Positions 7,564 to 15,269 of a DNA stretch of 64,000 nt are shown here, piece by piece. This DNA comes from Synergistaceae bacterium UBA6083. Its GTDB lineage: Bacteria > Synergistota > Synergistia > Synergistales > 79-D21. The notes below the pieces were generated by a model, which was given only the letters and a program-made list of their open reading frames with translations, had not been told where the DNA came from and searched no databases. The DNA is taken from NCBI GenBank assembly GCA_002436015.1, contig DIXJ01000011.1, positions 57,603 to 121,602 of the forward strand, written 5' to 3'. The first letter of the stretch is position 1, and the number at the start of each line of letters is the position of its first letter. The translations under genes were made by a program, and so were the position numbers.

Positions 7564-8182
7564 CAGGTTTCTTGAGACCGCCACCTTTGCCCTTGGCTGA
7601 TTCTGGGGGCCGGACTCCCGGTTCGGGAGCCTCGATGGGGTATTGCGGACGCGTGTCGGCTACGCGGGAGGAGCCTACCCGAATCCCACCTACCATGACA
7701 TTGGAGATCATTCGGAGTCTGTCCAGGTCGACTTTGACCCGGCCATTGTTCCTTATGGCCGGCTTTTGGATCTTTTCTGGGAATCCCACGACCCGACACG
7801 GCCCGCCTGGTCCCGCCAATACGCTTCGTTCATCTTCGTCCATTCTTCGGTCCAGAAAAAGGAAGCGGAAGAAAGCCGAAACCGGCTTTCCTCCGCATTC
7901 GACCGTCCTTTGATTACGGAAGTGCTTTCCTACAAGGGCTTCACCCGGGCCGAGGAGTACCACCAGAAATTTCGGTTGCGTCGCGATCCCGTGCTGATGA
8001 AAGCCTTTAGGGAACTCTTCCCTGAAGAGCGATCCTTTGTCGATTCCACGGCAGCTGCCCGTGTGAACGGTTTTCTCGCGGGATTTGGAGACCCCGCGGA
8101 CTATTGCGGCGAAACGCCGCTCTGGGGCCTCTCGGCGGAAGCCTGGAAACTCCTGCGCAGGTTAGCCGAGGGGCGCCTTTAG
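7541..8182 (+). CDS. msrA: Selenocysteine-containing peptide methionine sulfoxide reductase MsrA
   Basis: MsrA reduces the S-epimer of methionine sulfoxide. Read from ATG 7541, the protein is 213 residues with an in-frame TGA at 7598-7600 (residue 20) exactly where the catalytic Cys of the GCFWG motif belongs: ALG-(TGA)-FWGPDSRFG. Sequence on both sides is MsrA in the same frame: TRVGYAGG, NPTYHDIGDHSESVQVDFDP, HDPT, YHQKF. The TGA is followed by a SECIS-like hairpin at 7612-7631, so it is read as selenocysteine (Sec20), not as a stop. The only cysteine is Cys189 near the C-terminus. The gene overlaps ygiQ by 23 bases and has a GGGAGGGGAAGGG ribosome site. Selenoprotein MsrAs are known in some clostridia and in algae; here it is read from sequence alone. 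Confidence 0.88.
7612..7631 (+). promoter_or_regulatory. Bacterial SECIS element in msrA
   Basis: Directly after the TGA codon, GG-A-CTCCCG pairs with CGGGAG-CC around a GTT loop, with a bulged A. The loop begins 20 bases after the TGA, and bacterial SECIS hairpins place a small GU-containing loop at about this distance for SelB binding. It lies within the coding sequence, encoding PDSRFGSL, and would compensate for the apparent stop. Confidence 0.75.
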
Positions 8183-8207
8183 CCCGGAACGAAGTGAGCC
8201 TAGCGGC

Positions 8208-8987
8208 TCAAACCTGGGGCGGGGATGTTTCCTCCAGCGCCGGGGATGCGGGTTCCGGTGGGGCATTTTCGGGCTTGATGTCGTTTGAAACGCCAGGAGG
8301 CAAGTCCCCTGAAACGGCAGGGGGCAAGTCGGCGGATTCTGGGGCGAACGGGGCCAAAGGCATCTCCGGTGGTTGTTGGGATGGAGGAGTTCCAGCCGCA
8401 GGTGCCGGTAGCGGTTTCGCCAGGACCGAGGGCGTTTCCTTCCCCTTTCCGGGCAGGATCGGTTTCTCCCGGATGACAAGCTTCATCCCCGGCTTGACGT
8501 GCTTGACGAGATCCTCGATGTCCGGGTTTTTCAGCCGGATGCAGCCGTGGGTAACGGCCTTCCCGATGGACCACGGGGCATTTGTCCCGTGGATGGCCAG
8601 GTTCCAGGGGTTCCTGAAGCTGATGGCCCATTTCCCGTAAACGTCCTTCTGGGGTTCACCGGGTTCATTGAAGACCTTGGGGTCGAAAATCCAGTTTGTC
8701 GGGTCCGCGATCCGGCGAATCGTAAAGATCCCGACAGGGGTGATCTTGTCGATGGGGCTTTTCTTGGTCCCTTTTCCGCTACCGATGGCGACGCGGTAGG
8801 TCTTCAGCACCTTTTCACCCTGCCGAAGATAGAGCCGACGCTCTTTCTTGACCACTTCGATCCAGCGCTCGGAAGGTTTCGGATTCCATTCTCCCGTCCC
8901 TTTCGCCACAGGTGCGGCGGCCCCGGCCGGCAGGGCAAGGAAGCAGGACAGCAGGGCGGCAAGCATCCATTTTTTCCAGGAATTCAA
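8208..8987 (-). CDS. L,D-transpeptidase (YkuD domain), secreted
   Basis: YkuD enzymes form 3-3 peptidoglycan cross-links or attach proteins to peptidoglycan. The 259-residue protein has a signal peptide (about residues 1-24, ending AGAAA), a YkuD domain around 40-180 with the catalytic signature HGTN...THGCIRLKN (Cys in HGCIRL), and a proline-rich, disordered tail from about 185 to the end (many P, E and A). Start is TTG at 8987 with GGAGGGG upstream. The Pro-rich tail is unusual and may span the periplasm or bind peptidoglycan. It is convergent with msrA, 25 bases apart, and stands alone. Confidence 0.9.
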   Translation of the reverse strand: MNSWKKWMLAALLSCFLALPAGAAAPVAKGTGEWNPKPSERWIEVVKKERRLYLRQGEKVLKTYRVAIGSGKGTKKSPIDKITPVGIFTIRRIADPTNWIFDPKVFNEPGEPQKDVYGKWAISFRNPWNLAIHGTNAPWSIGKAVTHGCIRLKNPDIEDLVKHVKPGMKLVIREKPILPGKGKETPSVLAKPLPAPAAGTPPSQQPPEMPLAPFAPESADLPPAVSGDLPPGVSNDIKPENAPPEPASPALEETSPPQV

Positions 8988-9062
8988 AACGAGATCCCCT
9001 CCGTTGCAGGTTGTTTCCTGTTTCTAAGCATACCAGCAGAAGGGGCGCTTTGCATCCAGGAG

Positions 9063-9101
9063 AAAAAGGGGTCGCCGGCAGACAGCCGGCGACCCCTTTT
9101 T
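9063..9101 (-). terminator. Terminator at the end of the liv operon
   Basis: A 17-base arm (AAAAAGGGGTCGCCGGC) pairs with its complement GCCGGCGACCCCTTTTT around a 5-base loop, including 12 GC-rich base pairs. Located 16 bases past the livF stop on the minus strand; its symmetric A/T flanks make it bidirectional. Confidence 0.9.
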
Positions 9102-9116
9102 GTGCGTTTCGCGAAA

Positions 9117-9833
9117 CTAAAGTCCCATGTAAGCCTTGCGGACCGAATCCGACTCGAGGAGGTCCCTTGCGGAACCTTCCTGGACGATTCGCCCCGTTTG
9201 GATCACGTAACCCCTCGATGCGATTTCCAGGGCCTCCTGGACCATCTGCTCAACGAGGAGGATGGTTGTTCCCTTGCGGTTGATTTCCACGACAGTTTCA
9301 AGGACCTTTTCGACGAGAGAGGGCATGAGCCCAAGGGAAAGTTCGTCCAGCATGAGGAGCTTCGGCCTTGACATGAGCCCGCGGGCGATCGCGCACATCT
9401 GTTGCTCCCCTCCGCTCATCGTCTCGGCAACCTGGTTCGCCCTCTTCTTGAGGATCGGGAAGAGAGAGAAGACTTCCTCAAGGCGCTCGTCGATTACGGA
9501 CCGGTTTTTTTCGGTGTAGGATCCGAGTTCAAGATTTTCGCGTACGGTAAGCTTGGAAAAAAGGCGCCGGCCTTCGGGAACATAGCTGATCCCTTTCGTG
9601 ATCATGGCGTAGCTGGGTGTCTGGGTCACCTCTTCCCCCAAAAAGGCGATGTGCCCCTTTATCGGGTGCATGAGCCCGGCAATCGTCCGCATGGTCGTGG
9701 ATTTTCCTGCGCCGTTGGCCCCGACGATGGCCACGATCTCCCCTTCTTTCACCTCCAGCGAGATGCCGTGGATGACCGGGACCGAATCATAGGCGCAATG
9801 AATCTGGCTGACGCTCAGCATCGCATCGCTCAT
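9117..9833 (-). CDS. livF: Branched-chain amino-acid ABC transporter ATPase LivF
   Basis: One of two ATPases of a branched-chain amino-acid importer. The 238-residue protein has Walker A GANGAGKS, the signature MSGGEQQM, a Walker B region with LLMLDELSLGLMP (LivF-typical) and the switch region ILLVEQMVQEALEIASRGYV. The C-terminal RKAYMGL is characteristic of LivF. The start overlaps livG by 4 bases. Last gene of the operon, followed by a strong terminator. Confidence 0.93.
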   Translation of the reverse strand: MSDAMLSVSQIHCAYDSVPVIHGISLEVKEGEIVAIVGANGAGKSTTMRTIAGLMHPIKGHIAFLGEEVTQTPSYAMITKGISYVPEGRRLFSKLTVRENLELGSYTEKNRSVIDERLEEVFSLFPILKKRANQVAETMSGGEQQMCAIARGLMSRPKLLMLDELSLGLMPSLVEKVLETVVEINRKGTTILLVEQMVQEALEIASRGYVIQTGRIVQEGSARDLLESDSVRKAYMGL

Positions 9834-10585
9834 GCCCTGCCACCATCCTTCATGGCTTTCAGCCTTTTGCTGAATTTTTCACCGAAGTAGGCCTTGATGA
9901 CGTTTTCATCCTCAACAACGACTTGCGGCCGATCTTCGGCGATCTTGACCCCGCTGTCCAGGACGACGATCTTGTCCGCGATCGGCATGATCGCCTCCAT
10001 GATGTGTTCCACCATGAGGATCGTGATGCCGCTTTCCCTTAAACCCTTGATCAGGTCGACCATGTGGCGGACCTCGGTCGATGTCAGGCCGGCCACCGCT
10101 TCGTCCAGCAGAAGGAGTTTCGGTTTTGTCGCAAGGGCACGGGCGACTTCCAGCCGTTTCTTGTTGCCGATGGTCAACCCCCCCGCAGGGCGTTCCCTCA
10201 ATTGCTCGAGAAAGCAGGTTTTGAGGCAGCATTCCGCGATCTCGAGCGCTTTCTCGGGATCCGCCTCGCGCAGGTAGGCCCCGACGAGGATGTTTTCAAG
10301 GACAGTCATTTCCTTGAGAGGACGGACGACCTGGAAGGTCCGGGCCATTCCAAGCCTGGATATCCGGTAGGCGGGAAGGCTCGTGATGTCATGGCCATCG
10401 AAGGAGATTTTGCCCTCGGTTGGCTTGTAAAAGCCCGCCACGCAGTTGAAAAGGGTCGTCTTGCCGGCACCGTTGGGCCCGATCAGGCCGACGATCGTCC
10501 CCGCCTCGACGTCGAAGGAGACGTCGCTGTTGGCCACCAGGGAGCCGAACTTCATGGTGAGGTTGCGCACTTCAAGAAGGGCCAT
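9830..10585 (-). CDS. livG: Branched-chain amino-acid ABC transporter ATPase LivG
   Basis: The second ATPase of the Liv importer, 251 residues. Walker A is GPNGAGKT, the signature region reads AGGLTIGNKKRLEVARALA (the atypical LivG form), Walker B LLLLDEAVAGL, and the H-loop MVEHIMEAIM. LivG proteins have a longer segment between Walker A and the signature, as here. It lies between livM and livF with overlaps or one-base gaps and would pair with LivF under the LivHM permease. Confidence 0.93.
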   Translation of the reverse strand: MALLEVRNLTMKFGSLVANSDVSFDVEAGTIVGLIGPNGAGKTTLFNCVAGFYKPTEGKISFDGHDITSLPAYRISRLGMARTFQVVRPLKEMTVLENILVGAYLREADPEKALEIAECCLKTCFLEQLRERPAGGLTIGNKKRLEVARALATKPKLLLLDEAVAGLTSTEVRHMVDLIKGLRESGITILMVEHIMEAIMPIADKIVVLDSGVKIAEDRPQVVVEDENVIKAYFGEKFSKRLKAMKDGGRA

Positions 10586-10586
10586 C

Positions 10587-11591
10587 TCAGTCTGCCTCCC
10601 CTTCCCTTTTTGTTTCCCTGGCTCCGAGGCCGAGGTCCTGGAGGATTCCCATGATTCCCTTGGGTTGCTTGATCATCATCAGCATGATGATGATCCCGAA
10701 AATGACCAGGTCGACGCCGCTTCCCAGAACTGTAAGGTAAGCCCGGGAGTACTCCTGCAGCGGGATCAGGATCGCCGCGCCCAGGAGGGGGCCCCAGAAG
10801 TTGCCCACTCCGCCGAGGATCGTGATGAGCACGAATTTCATGGACATGTCCAGGGACATGACCATCGGGGGATCGACGCGGTAGTTGTACTGCACGAAGA
10901 ATCCTCCGCAAAGGGCGGCCAGGAAAGCCGAGAAGGCCATGGCCGAGATCTTGACGGCAGAACTGTTCACGCCCAGGGATTCCGCGGTTTCCTGCCCTTC
11001 CCGGACGGCCCTGAGGTAATACCCGAGGCGGTGGGTCTCGATCCAGCGGACGATGCCGAAAATCAACACGAAAAGGGCCAGCGCCCCGTAGAAGAACCCG
11101 ACCTTCGTCTCGGACCAGACAAAATTTTTCCATCCGTCGGGCAGAATCGGGTAATCCAGGCCCAACGCCCCGCCGACCCAATCCCAGACCATGAAAAGGC
11201 GGTTGAAAATCTCAACGATGGCGAAGGTCGCGATCGCAAAATAATGCCCCTTCAGCTTGAAGCACGGGTAGCTGATGAGGACGGAAACAATTGCGGCGAG
11301 GACGGCACCGGCAAGGAAGCCCGGCCACGGGGTCAGCCCGTAGGTGACCACGGCCATTCCCGCTCCGTATGCCCCGATCCCGAAAAAGACCGAGTGGCCG
11401 AATGAAACCTGGCCTGCGTAGCCGCTGACGATGTTCCAGGATTGCGCCATGCTCGCGTAGAGCAGGACGAGGATCAAAACATGGGCGCGGAAGGAGTTCC
11501 CGATCAGCCCGGGGACAAGGGGCAGGGCGGCGAGCACGCAGACCAGCCCGATCCAGAGAAAATCTTTTTGCTCCAATTTCCGTGTCTTCAT
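10587..11591 (-). CDS. livM: Branched-chain amino-acid ABC transporter permease LivM
   Basis: One of two permeases of the Liv importer, about 334 residues with roughly nine hydrophobic helices and the LivM-typical VSGYAGQVSFGHSVFFGIGAY and RAVREGQETAESLGVN (coupling helix) segments. An upstream GTG at 11603 in frame would overlap livH; ATG 11591 gives MKTRKLEQKD and a five-base gap. The C-terminus IMLMMIKQPKGIMGILQ is the family end. Together with LivH it forms the transmembrane channel. Confidence 0.92.
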   Translation of the reverse strand: MKTRKLEQKDFLWIGLVCVLAALPLVPGLIGNSFRAHVLILVLLYASMAQSWNIVSGYAGQVSFGHSVFFGIGAYGAGMAVVTYGLTPWPGFLAGAVLAAIVSVLISYPCFKLKGHYFAIATFAIVEIFNRLFMVWDWVGGALGLDYPILPDGWKNFVWSETKVGFFYGALALFVLIFGIVRWIETHRLGYYLRAVREGQETAESLGVNSSAVKISAMAFSAFLAALCGGFFVQYNYRVDPPMVMSLDMSMKFVLITILGGVGNFWGPLLGAAILIPLQEYSRAYLTVLGSGVDLVIFGIIIMLMMIKQPKGIMGILQDLGLGARETKREGEAD

Positions 11592-11596
11592 GATCC

Positions 11597-12457
11597 TCAC
11601 CACCCGAAAAGGCCCTTGGGCCGGATCATGATGACCGCCAGGTACATGGCGAAGACCGCGACATACTTGAAAACCGGCGCGATATAGAATCCAGCCAGGG
11701 CTTCGACCAGGCCGATAAGGATTGCCGCTGCCAATGCGCCAGGTATGCTTCCGAACCCGCCCATCGCGACAATGAGGAAGGCGATGAGGCCGAACAGGGC
11801 ACCGACTTCGGGGTGGACCGCGAGGTAAGAGGTCAGGAGCCCTCCGGCGATCCCGACACAGGCTCCGCCAAGGCCGAAAACAAGGAGATAGATGCGATCG
11901 GTGTTGATTCCCATGAGTTCCGCGGCCTCTCGATCCATTGCCGTGGCCTGGATTGCCCAGCCCAGCCGGGTTTTTTTCATGAGGAAATAGAGGGCAAAAA
12001 GGATCGCAAGTGAAAACAGGCCGGTGACGAGTTGGGGAAGGCCGATCACGATGTCGCCCAGGATTATTTTCTTACCCTCGAGAACGGTGGTCTGCAAAAT
12101 CCTGAAATTCGGGGAAAACCGGTTCAGGCAAAAATTCTTCAGGAACATCGATAGGCCAAAGGTGGCCAGGAGGGGAGCCATAGCCGCCTTGCCGATGCAG
12201 CGTGAAACGATGAAGCGATAGGTCAGTGCCCCGAGAATGAAAACAAAGGCTCCCGAGGCGACCCAGGAAACGATCGGGTCGACATGGGCCAGGAATCCCA
12301 GCCAGTAGCTCAGGTACATGGCCACCATGAGAAATTCGCCGTGGGCGAAATTGATGACGTCCATGACGCCCCAGATCAGGCTCAATCCTGCAGCCACGAG
12401 GGCGTAGAGCATTCCGGCCAGGAGCCCATCCAGCATTACCTGCACAAACGTGCTCAT
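11597..12457 (-). CDS. livH: Branched-chain amino-acid ABC transporter permease LivH
   Basis: The partner permease, 286 residues, about eight hydrophobic helices. Family signatures are MLYALVAAGLSLIWGVMDVINFAHGEFLM near the N-terminus and the coupling region RAT-like QATAMDREAAELMGIN about two thirds in, followed by GGFGSIPGALAAA. It starts 90 bases downstream of livK, after a terminator that probably lets only some transcripts continue. Confidence 0.92.
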   Translation of the reverse strand: MSTFVQVMLDGLLAGMLYALVAAGLSLIWGVMDVINFAHGEFLMVAMYLSYWLGFLAHVDPIVSWVASGAFVFILGALTYRFIVSRCIGKAAMAPLLATFGLSMFLKNFCLNRFSPNFRILQTTVLEGKKIILGDIVIGLPQLVTGLFSLAILFALYFLMKKTRLGWAIQATAMDREAAELMGINTDRIYLLVFGLGGACVGIAGGLLTSYLAVHPEVGALFGLIAFLIVAMGGFGSIPGALAAAILIGLVEALAGFYIAPVFKYVAVFAMYLAVIMIRPKGLFGW

Positions 12458-12488
12458 GCGAGATCCTCCTAACGGAACGGGTCAAGTT

Positions 12489-12520
12489 AAAAAGGGGCGG
12501 GGGCATGAACCCCCCGCCCC
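12489..12520 (-). terminator. Intra-operon terminator/attenuator between livK and livH
   Basis: On the minus strand, GGGGCGGGGG (12520-12511), a 7-base loop and CCCCCGCCCC (12503-12494), then five T. Perfect 10-bp GC stem, located 28 bases after the livK stop. Partial read-through would explain excess binding protein over permease, a common arrangement. Confidence 0.85.
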
Positions 12521-12547
12521 GGGAAAACGTTTTCCGGATCAGGCTGA

Positions 12548-13807
12548 TTAGCGCTTATCCCACGGTGTCATGGGAACGATTGCCTTGATCTCCGCGTAGC
12601 TGGTCGGGTACACCGGCATGTATTTCCCGTCGTGAAGCTGGGTAATGATGCTGGTCGCCTTCATGTTCTGCCCGCCTGGGCCGAAAGCAACCTTGCCGCC
12701 GAGGGAAAGCGGGGAGTCGAAGGTCGTCGTGCGAAGCACTTCGGCAACCTTTTCGACATCGAGGGTCCCTGCTTTCTCGATGGCCTGGGCCAGGATAAAG
12801 AGGGCGACGGCTTCCTGGATGGAATCACTGTCAAAGGGGACGCCGACTTTCTTGGTGTAGATCTTCTCGACGGCGGCGACCTTCTTCATGTATTTCGCGC
12901 CGATCTCGGGGGAGTAGCCCGTGCCGCCCATGAAGAAGTTGCCATCGGCCCCCAGCTGCTGGGTAATCTTGGGGTCCTGGTATCCCGTGCAGTAGTTCAG
13001 CACGGCTTTCGGAAGCCAGTTCATCTGCTTCATCGTCCGTACCCAAAGCGTGTAGTCGCCTCCAAGGCAGGCCCCGAAAACGACATCCGGGTTCTTTGCC
13101 TTCAGTGTCTGGACTTCGCTGTTCAGGTTCGTGGCACCGGGGTTGAAGGGAACGTCGACCACGACTTCGAAGCCGGCGGCCTTCGCTGCGGCTTTGCCTT
13201 CGTCAGCGGCGTGCTTGCCGAACTCGGTGTTTTCATAAATCAGGCCGATTGTCTTGATGCCGGCTTTCTGGTTCTTATTCAGCCATCCGATGTATTCGAC
13301 GAATTCGTGGGATTCTGTCTTGTCGGTCGGTGCGAGACGGTAAAAATACTTGAAGTCGCGATCGGTCAGGGCGGCGGAACTGGAGCAGCCGCACATGAAG
13401 AGTTTCTTCGAGCGCTCCGTCACGGCGGAGGCGGGCTTGGAGGCGGAACTGTTGTAGGAGCCGATGATGGTGTAAACACCTTCCTGGTTCACGAGCCTTT
13501 CGGCTTCGGACTTCGCGACGTCCGGCTTTCCCTGGGTGTCGGCGACGACCAGTTGGATCTTCGTTCCCTTGAGGATGCCTTCCTGCTTGGCGAGGGGGAC
13601 ATCCAGTTCGGGGTGCTTGTTGTTGATCACCTCGGCAGCTGTTTCGACGGCGGCTACGCAACGCTGCCCCGCCGTGGCGCAGGGGCCGGTAAGCGGGAAG
13701 AGCACACCGATCTTCAGGACTTTCTCCGCAGCCAGCGCGCAGCTTGCGGAGAGGACCAGGGCGAAAACGAGTAGCGTAACGACGGCCAGGAACTTTCGAT
13801 TCTGCAT
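12548..13807 (-). CDS. livK: Branched-chain amino-acid ABC transporter substrate-binding protein LivK
   Basis: Periplasmic receptor of the Liv importer, 419 residues. It has a signal peptide (MQNRKFLAVVTLLVFAL... ending ALAA), then LKIGVLFPLTGPCATAGQ, the classical first strand of type-I periplasmic binding proteins, and the two-lobed fold with IIGSYNSSASKPAS and GLIYENTEFGKHA. The ATG at 13807 is chosen because GGGAGGG precedes it with nine bases; an ATG nine bases further up would touch the ribosome site. It is long for LivK (about 370 is usual). The substrate could be leucine, isoleucine, valine or a related compound. Confidence 0.92.
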   Translation of the reverse strand: MQNRKFLAVVTLLVFALVLSASCALAAEKVLKIGVLFPLTGPCATAGQRCVAAVETAAEVINNKHPELDVPLAKQEGILKGTKIQLVVADTQGKPDVAKSEAERLVNQEGVYTIIGSYNSSASKPASAVTERSKKLFMCGCSSSAALTDRDFKYFYRLAPTDKTESHEFVEYIGWLNKNQKAGIKTIGLIYENTEFGKHAADEGKAAAKAAGFEVVVDVPFNPGATNLNSEVQTLKAKNPDVVFGACLGGDYTLWVRTMKQMNWLPKAVLNYCTGYQDPKITQQLGADGNFFMGGTGYSPEIGAKYMKKVAAVEKIYTKKVGVPFDSDSIQEAVALFILAQAIEKAGTLDVEKVAEVLRTTTFDSPLSLGGKVAFGPGGQNMKATSIITQLHDGKYMPVYPTSYAEIKAIVPMTPWDKR

Positions 13808-13889
13808 AACTCCCATCCCTCCCAAAAATGTTTGTAATCTGGGTGCAACGGCAGGAAGGGGTTCATCCGGAGGTTGCACCCACGCCTAA

Positions 13890-13918
13890 TTTAAAACAAA
13901 TAAAGGGAGGCTAGTCAA
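13890..13918 (-). promoter_or_regulatory. Promoter of livK and the liv operon
   Basis: On the minus strand TTGACT (13918-13913), 17-base spacer, TTTAAA (13895-13890). An AT-rich stretch with A and T tracts sits upstream of the -35 and may act as an UP element. The leader to the ATG is about 75 bases. Confidence 0.65.
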
Positions 13919-14061
13919 GGGAATTCGATAAGCCATAACAAAGACTTATAAGAAAAGATTTTAGAATAACGGTTCCGTCAATGAACAATCAGGTTTCGTC
14001 TTAAATAAATTAGGTTAGTTAAAAGGGGCACGTTCCATTCTTCCGGTAAATTTTAACGGAC

Positions 14062-14090
14062 TTGACATTTAAGGAATAAGGGCATCAAAT
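14062..14090 (+). promoter_or_regulatory. Promoter of the Rrf2 regulator gene
   Basis: A perfect TTGACA (14062-14067), 17-base spacer and TCAAAT (14085-14090). One half of the inverted repeat (14090-14099) lies at the probable transcription start, a typical place for autoregulation. Confidence 0.65.
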
Positions 14091-14126
14091 AACCTAAATA
14101 TCCGGAACCCGGAGGAGATGGAGAAA

Positions 14127-14528
14127 ATGTCGGAAGTCGTCCAGGTTTCTGAAGCGGTTTCCCTGGCTTTCCACGGTTTAGGGCTTTTGGTTTCCAGGGG
14201 AGGACGCCTGAGCGTCCGGGAGATGGCTGAGGAGATCGGGGTCTCGGAGGCTCACATGGCCAAGGTTTTCCAGCGCCTGTCCAAAGGGGGGCTGGTCTAT
14301 TCATCGAGAGGCCCGGGGGGAGGGTTCATCCTGGCGAAGGAACCCGGGGATATCACCCTCTACGAGGTCTATCGGCTCATCGAAGGCGAGCCCAGCATTA
14401 AGCCGTGTCTTCTCGATTGCGGGAAGTGTCCCTTTGAAAAATGCCTTTTCGAAGGCCTCTTGGGAAAGATGAAGCGGGAATTTGTCGATTATTTGCGCAA
14501 CAAGCGACTGAGCGACATTAATCCGTAA
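14127..14528 (+). CDS. Rrf2-family transcriptional regulator with Cys cluster
   Basis: A 133-residue winged-helix regulator. Residues about 25-65 form the helix-turn-helix (LSVREMAEEIGVSEAHMAKVFQ) and wing (SSRGPGGGFILAK, the Rrf2 signature). Four cysteines follow at about 94, 98, 101 and 106 (CLLDCGKCPFEKC), in the place where IscR and NsrR ligate an iron-sulfur cluster, so redox or iron sensing is plausible though the spacing differs from IscR. The ATG at 14127 is chosen because GGAGGAG lies nine bases upstream; ATG 14118 would overlap it. It diverges from livK, and may regulate itself or liv; targets are unknown. Confidence 0.88.
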   Translation: MSEVVQVSEAVSLAFHGLGLLVSRGGRLSVREMAEEIGVSEAHMAKVFQRLSKGGLVYSSRGPGGGFILAKEPGDITLYEVYRLIEGEPSIKPCLLDCGKCPFEKCLFEGLLGKMKREFVDYLRNKRLSDINP

Positions 14529-14530
14529 AA

Positions 14531-14564
14531 AAAGGCCGATGCGCAAGCGAGCGCATCGGCCTTT
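14531..14564. terminator. Bidirectional terminator between the Rrf2 and TrpR-like genes
   Basis: A 14-bp perfect stem AAAGGCCGATGCGC/GCGCATCGGCCTTT with a 6-base loop between convergent genes. The minus-strand side has a run of seven T, the plus side only three, so it acts best on the TrpR-like gene. Confidence 0.85.
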
Positions 14565-14580
14565 GCAAAAGCGGTTCCTT

Positions 14581-14892
14581 CTAGGCCTTTCCTTCTTCCT
14601 TTTTCCCGATCCGTTCCAGGACGAGCGTAAAACCGTCTGCACCATGTTCGATGAGGTTTTTTGCACGGCTGATGGTCGCCGTGCTGGCCCCGGTTTTCTG
14701 GACGACCTGCGGGTAGTTGTTGCCTTCATAGAGAAGGCGGGCCACTTCGAGGCGCTGTGCAAAAGCGATGATCTCCCCGATTGTTGCCACATCTTCGAGG
14801 AAACGATAAGCCTCCTCCTCCGAATCGAGAGAGAGCAAGGCCTTGCAGAGCTGATCGGTCAGGCGGTCTTTCCACTTTTCGGACACGCTCAT
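14581..14892 (-). CDS. TrpR-like DNA-binding protein (YerC/YecD family)
   Basis: A 103-residue helical protein of the YerC/YecD family, which shares the TrpR fold. The DNA-binding part reads EVARLLYEGNNYPQVVQKTGASTATISRAKN, a helix-turn-helix very like that of TrpR. Start MSVSEKWKDRLTDQ at 14892 follows AAAGGAG; an extended reading to 14958 lacks family similarity and a ribosome site. Family members are of uncertain function, without an established tryptophan response. Convergent with the Rrf2 gene and alone in its transcript. Confidence 0.85.
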   Translation of the reverse strand: MSVSEKWKDRLTDQLCKALLSLDSEEEAYRFLEDVATIGEIIAFAQRLEVARLLYEGNNYPQVVQKTGASTATISRAKNLIEHGADGFTLVLERIGKKEEGKA

Positions 14893-15003
14893 CAACTCCT
14901 TTAAAAATCTTTCAAGGTTTCGGTGCGTAATTATACCAGAAAACTTTAATGCGTTCAATCACCATTAAGTCCCACCCAAAGAATCGGAACAGGGGCAAGG
15001 TCT

Positions 15004-15240
15004 TTAACTGGAGCCGGACCAGATCCGGCACTTGGGACAGTAGGCCTTTGCCCCGGTAAGAGCATCACAAAGCCATTCACCGCAACGTGTGCACTGGATA
15101 GCTTGCAACTCGGTTATGCTTGGTGACGCTTCTTTCCGCTGGACAGTAGCTTTTTTCTCTTCAGGGGAGGTGGCTACGCCAGGGAGGTCCTGCGGAAAGT
15201 CCTGGGAAAAAAGGTCCAGTTGCTTAAGTTCGGGCTTCAT
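15004..15240 (-). CDS. Small zinc-ribbon protein, unknown function
   Basis: A 78-residue protein with a Gln/Leu/Asp-rich N-terminal half and a C-terminal zinc ribbon CTRCGEW...YCPKC (two CXXC pairs about 17 residues apart). Not recognised beyond that. The ribbon may bind nucleic acid or protein. It lies 29 bases after the coiled-coil membrane gene at 15270-15779 on the same strand, likely one transcript, and has GGAGGGAAAGGG upstream of its ATG. Confidence 0.6.
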   Translation of the reverse strand: MKPELKQLDLFSQDFPQDLPGVATSPEEKKATVQRKEASPSITELQAIQCTRCGEWLCDALTGAKAYCPKCRIWSGSS

Positions 15241-15269
15241 CCCTTTCCTCCCTTCCAGTCGGATTGCCT

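Larger units (their letters stand above)
13808..14126. other. Divergent regulatory region between livK and the Rrf2 gene
   Basis: 319 bases without a gene. It is much more AT-rich than its surroundings (especially 13885-14100) and holds a livK promoter on the minus strand, an Rrf2-gene promoter on the plus strand, ribosome sites at both ends and an inverted repeat AATTAGGTTA (14008-14017) with TAACCTAAAT (14090-14099), 9 of 10 bases matching. The repeat flanks or overlaps the Rrf2 promoter and could be its operator; this is inference. Confidence 0.6.

Noticed and set aside
7560..7913. Frameshift or pseudogene explanation for msrA
   Set aside because: Both sides of the TGA are in the same frame with full MsrA similarity, and the stop sits exactly at the catalytic position with a following SECIS-like hairpin; decay would not do this.
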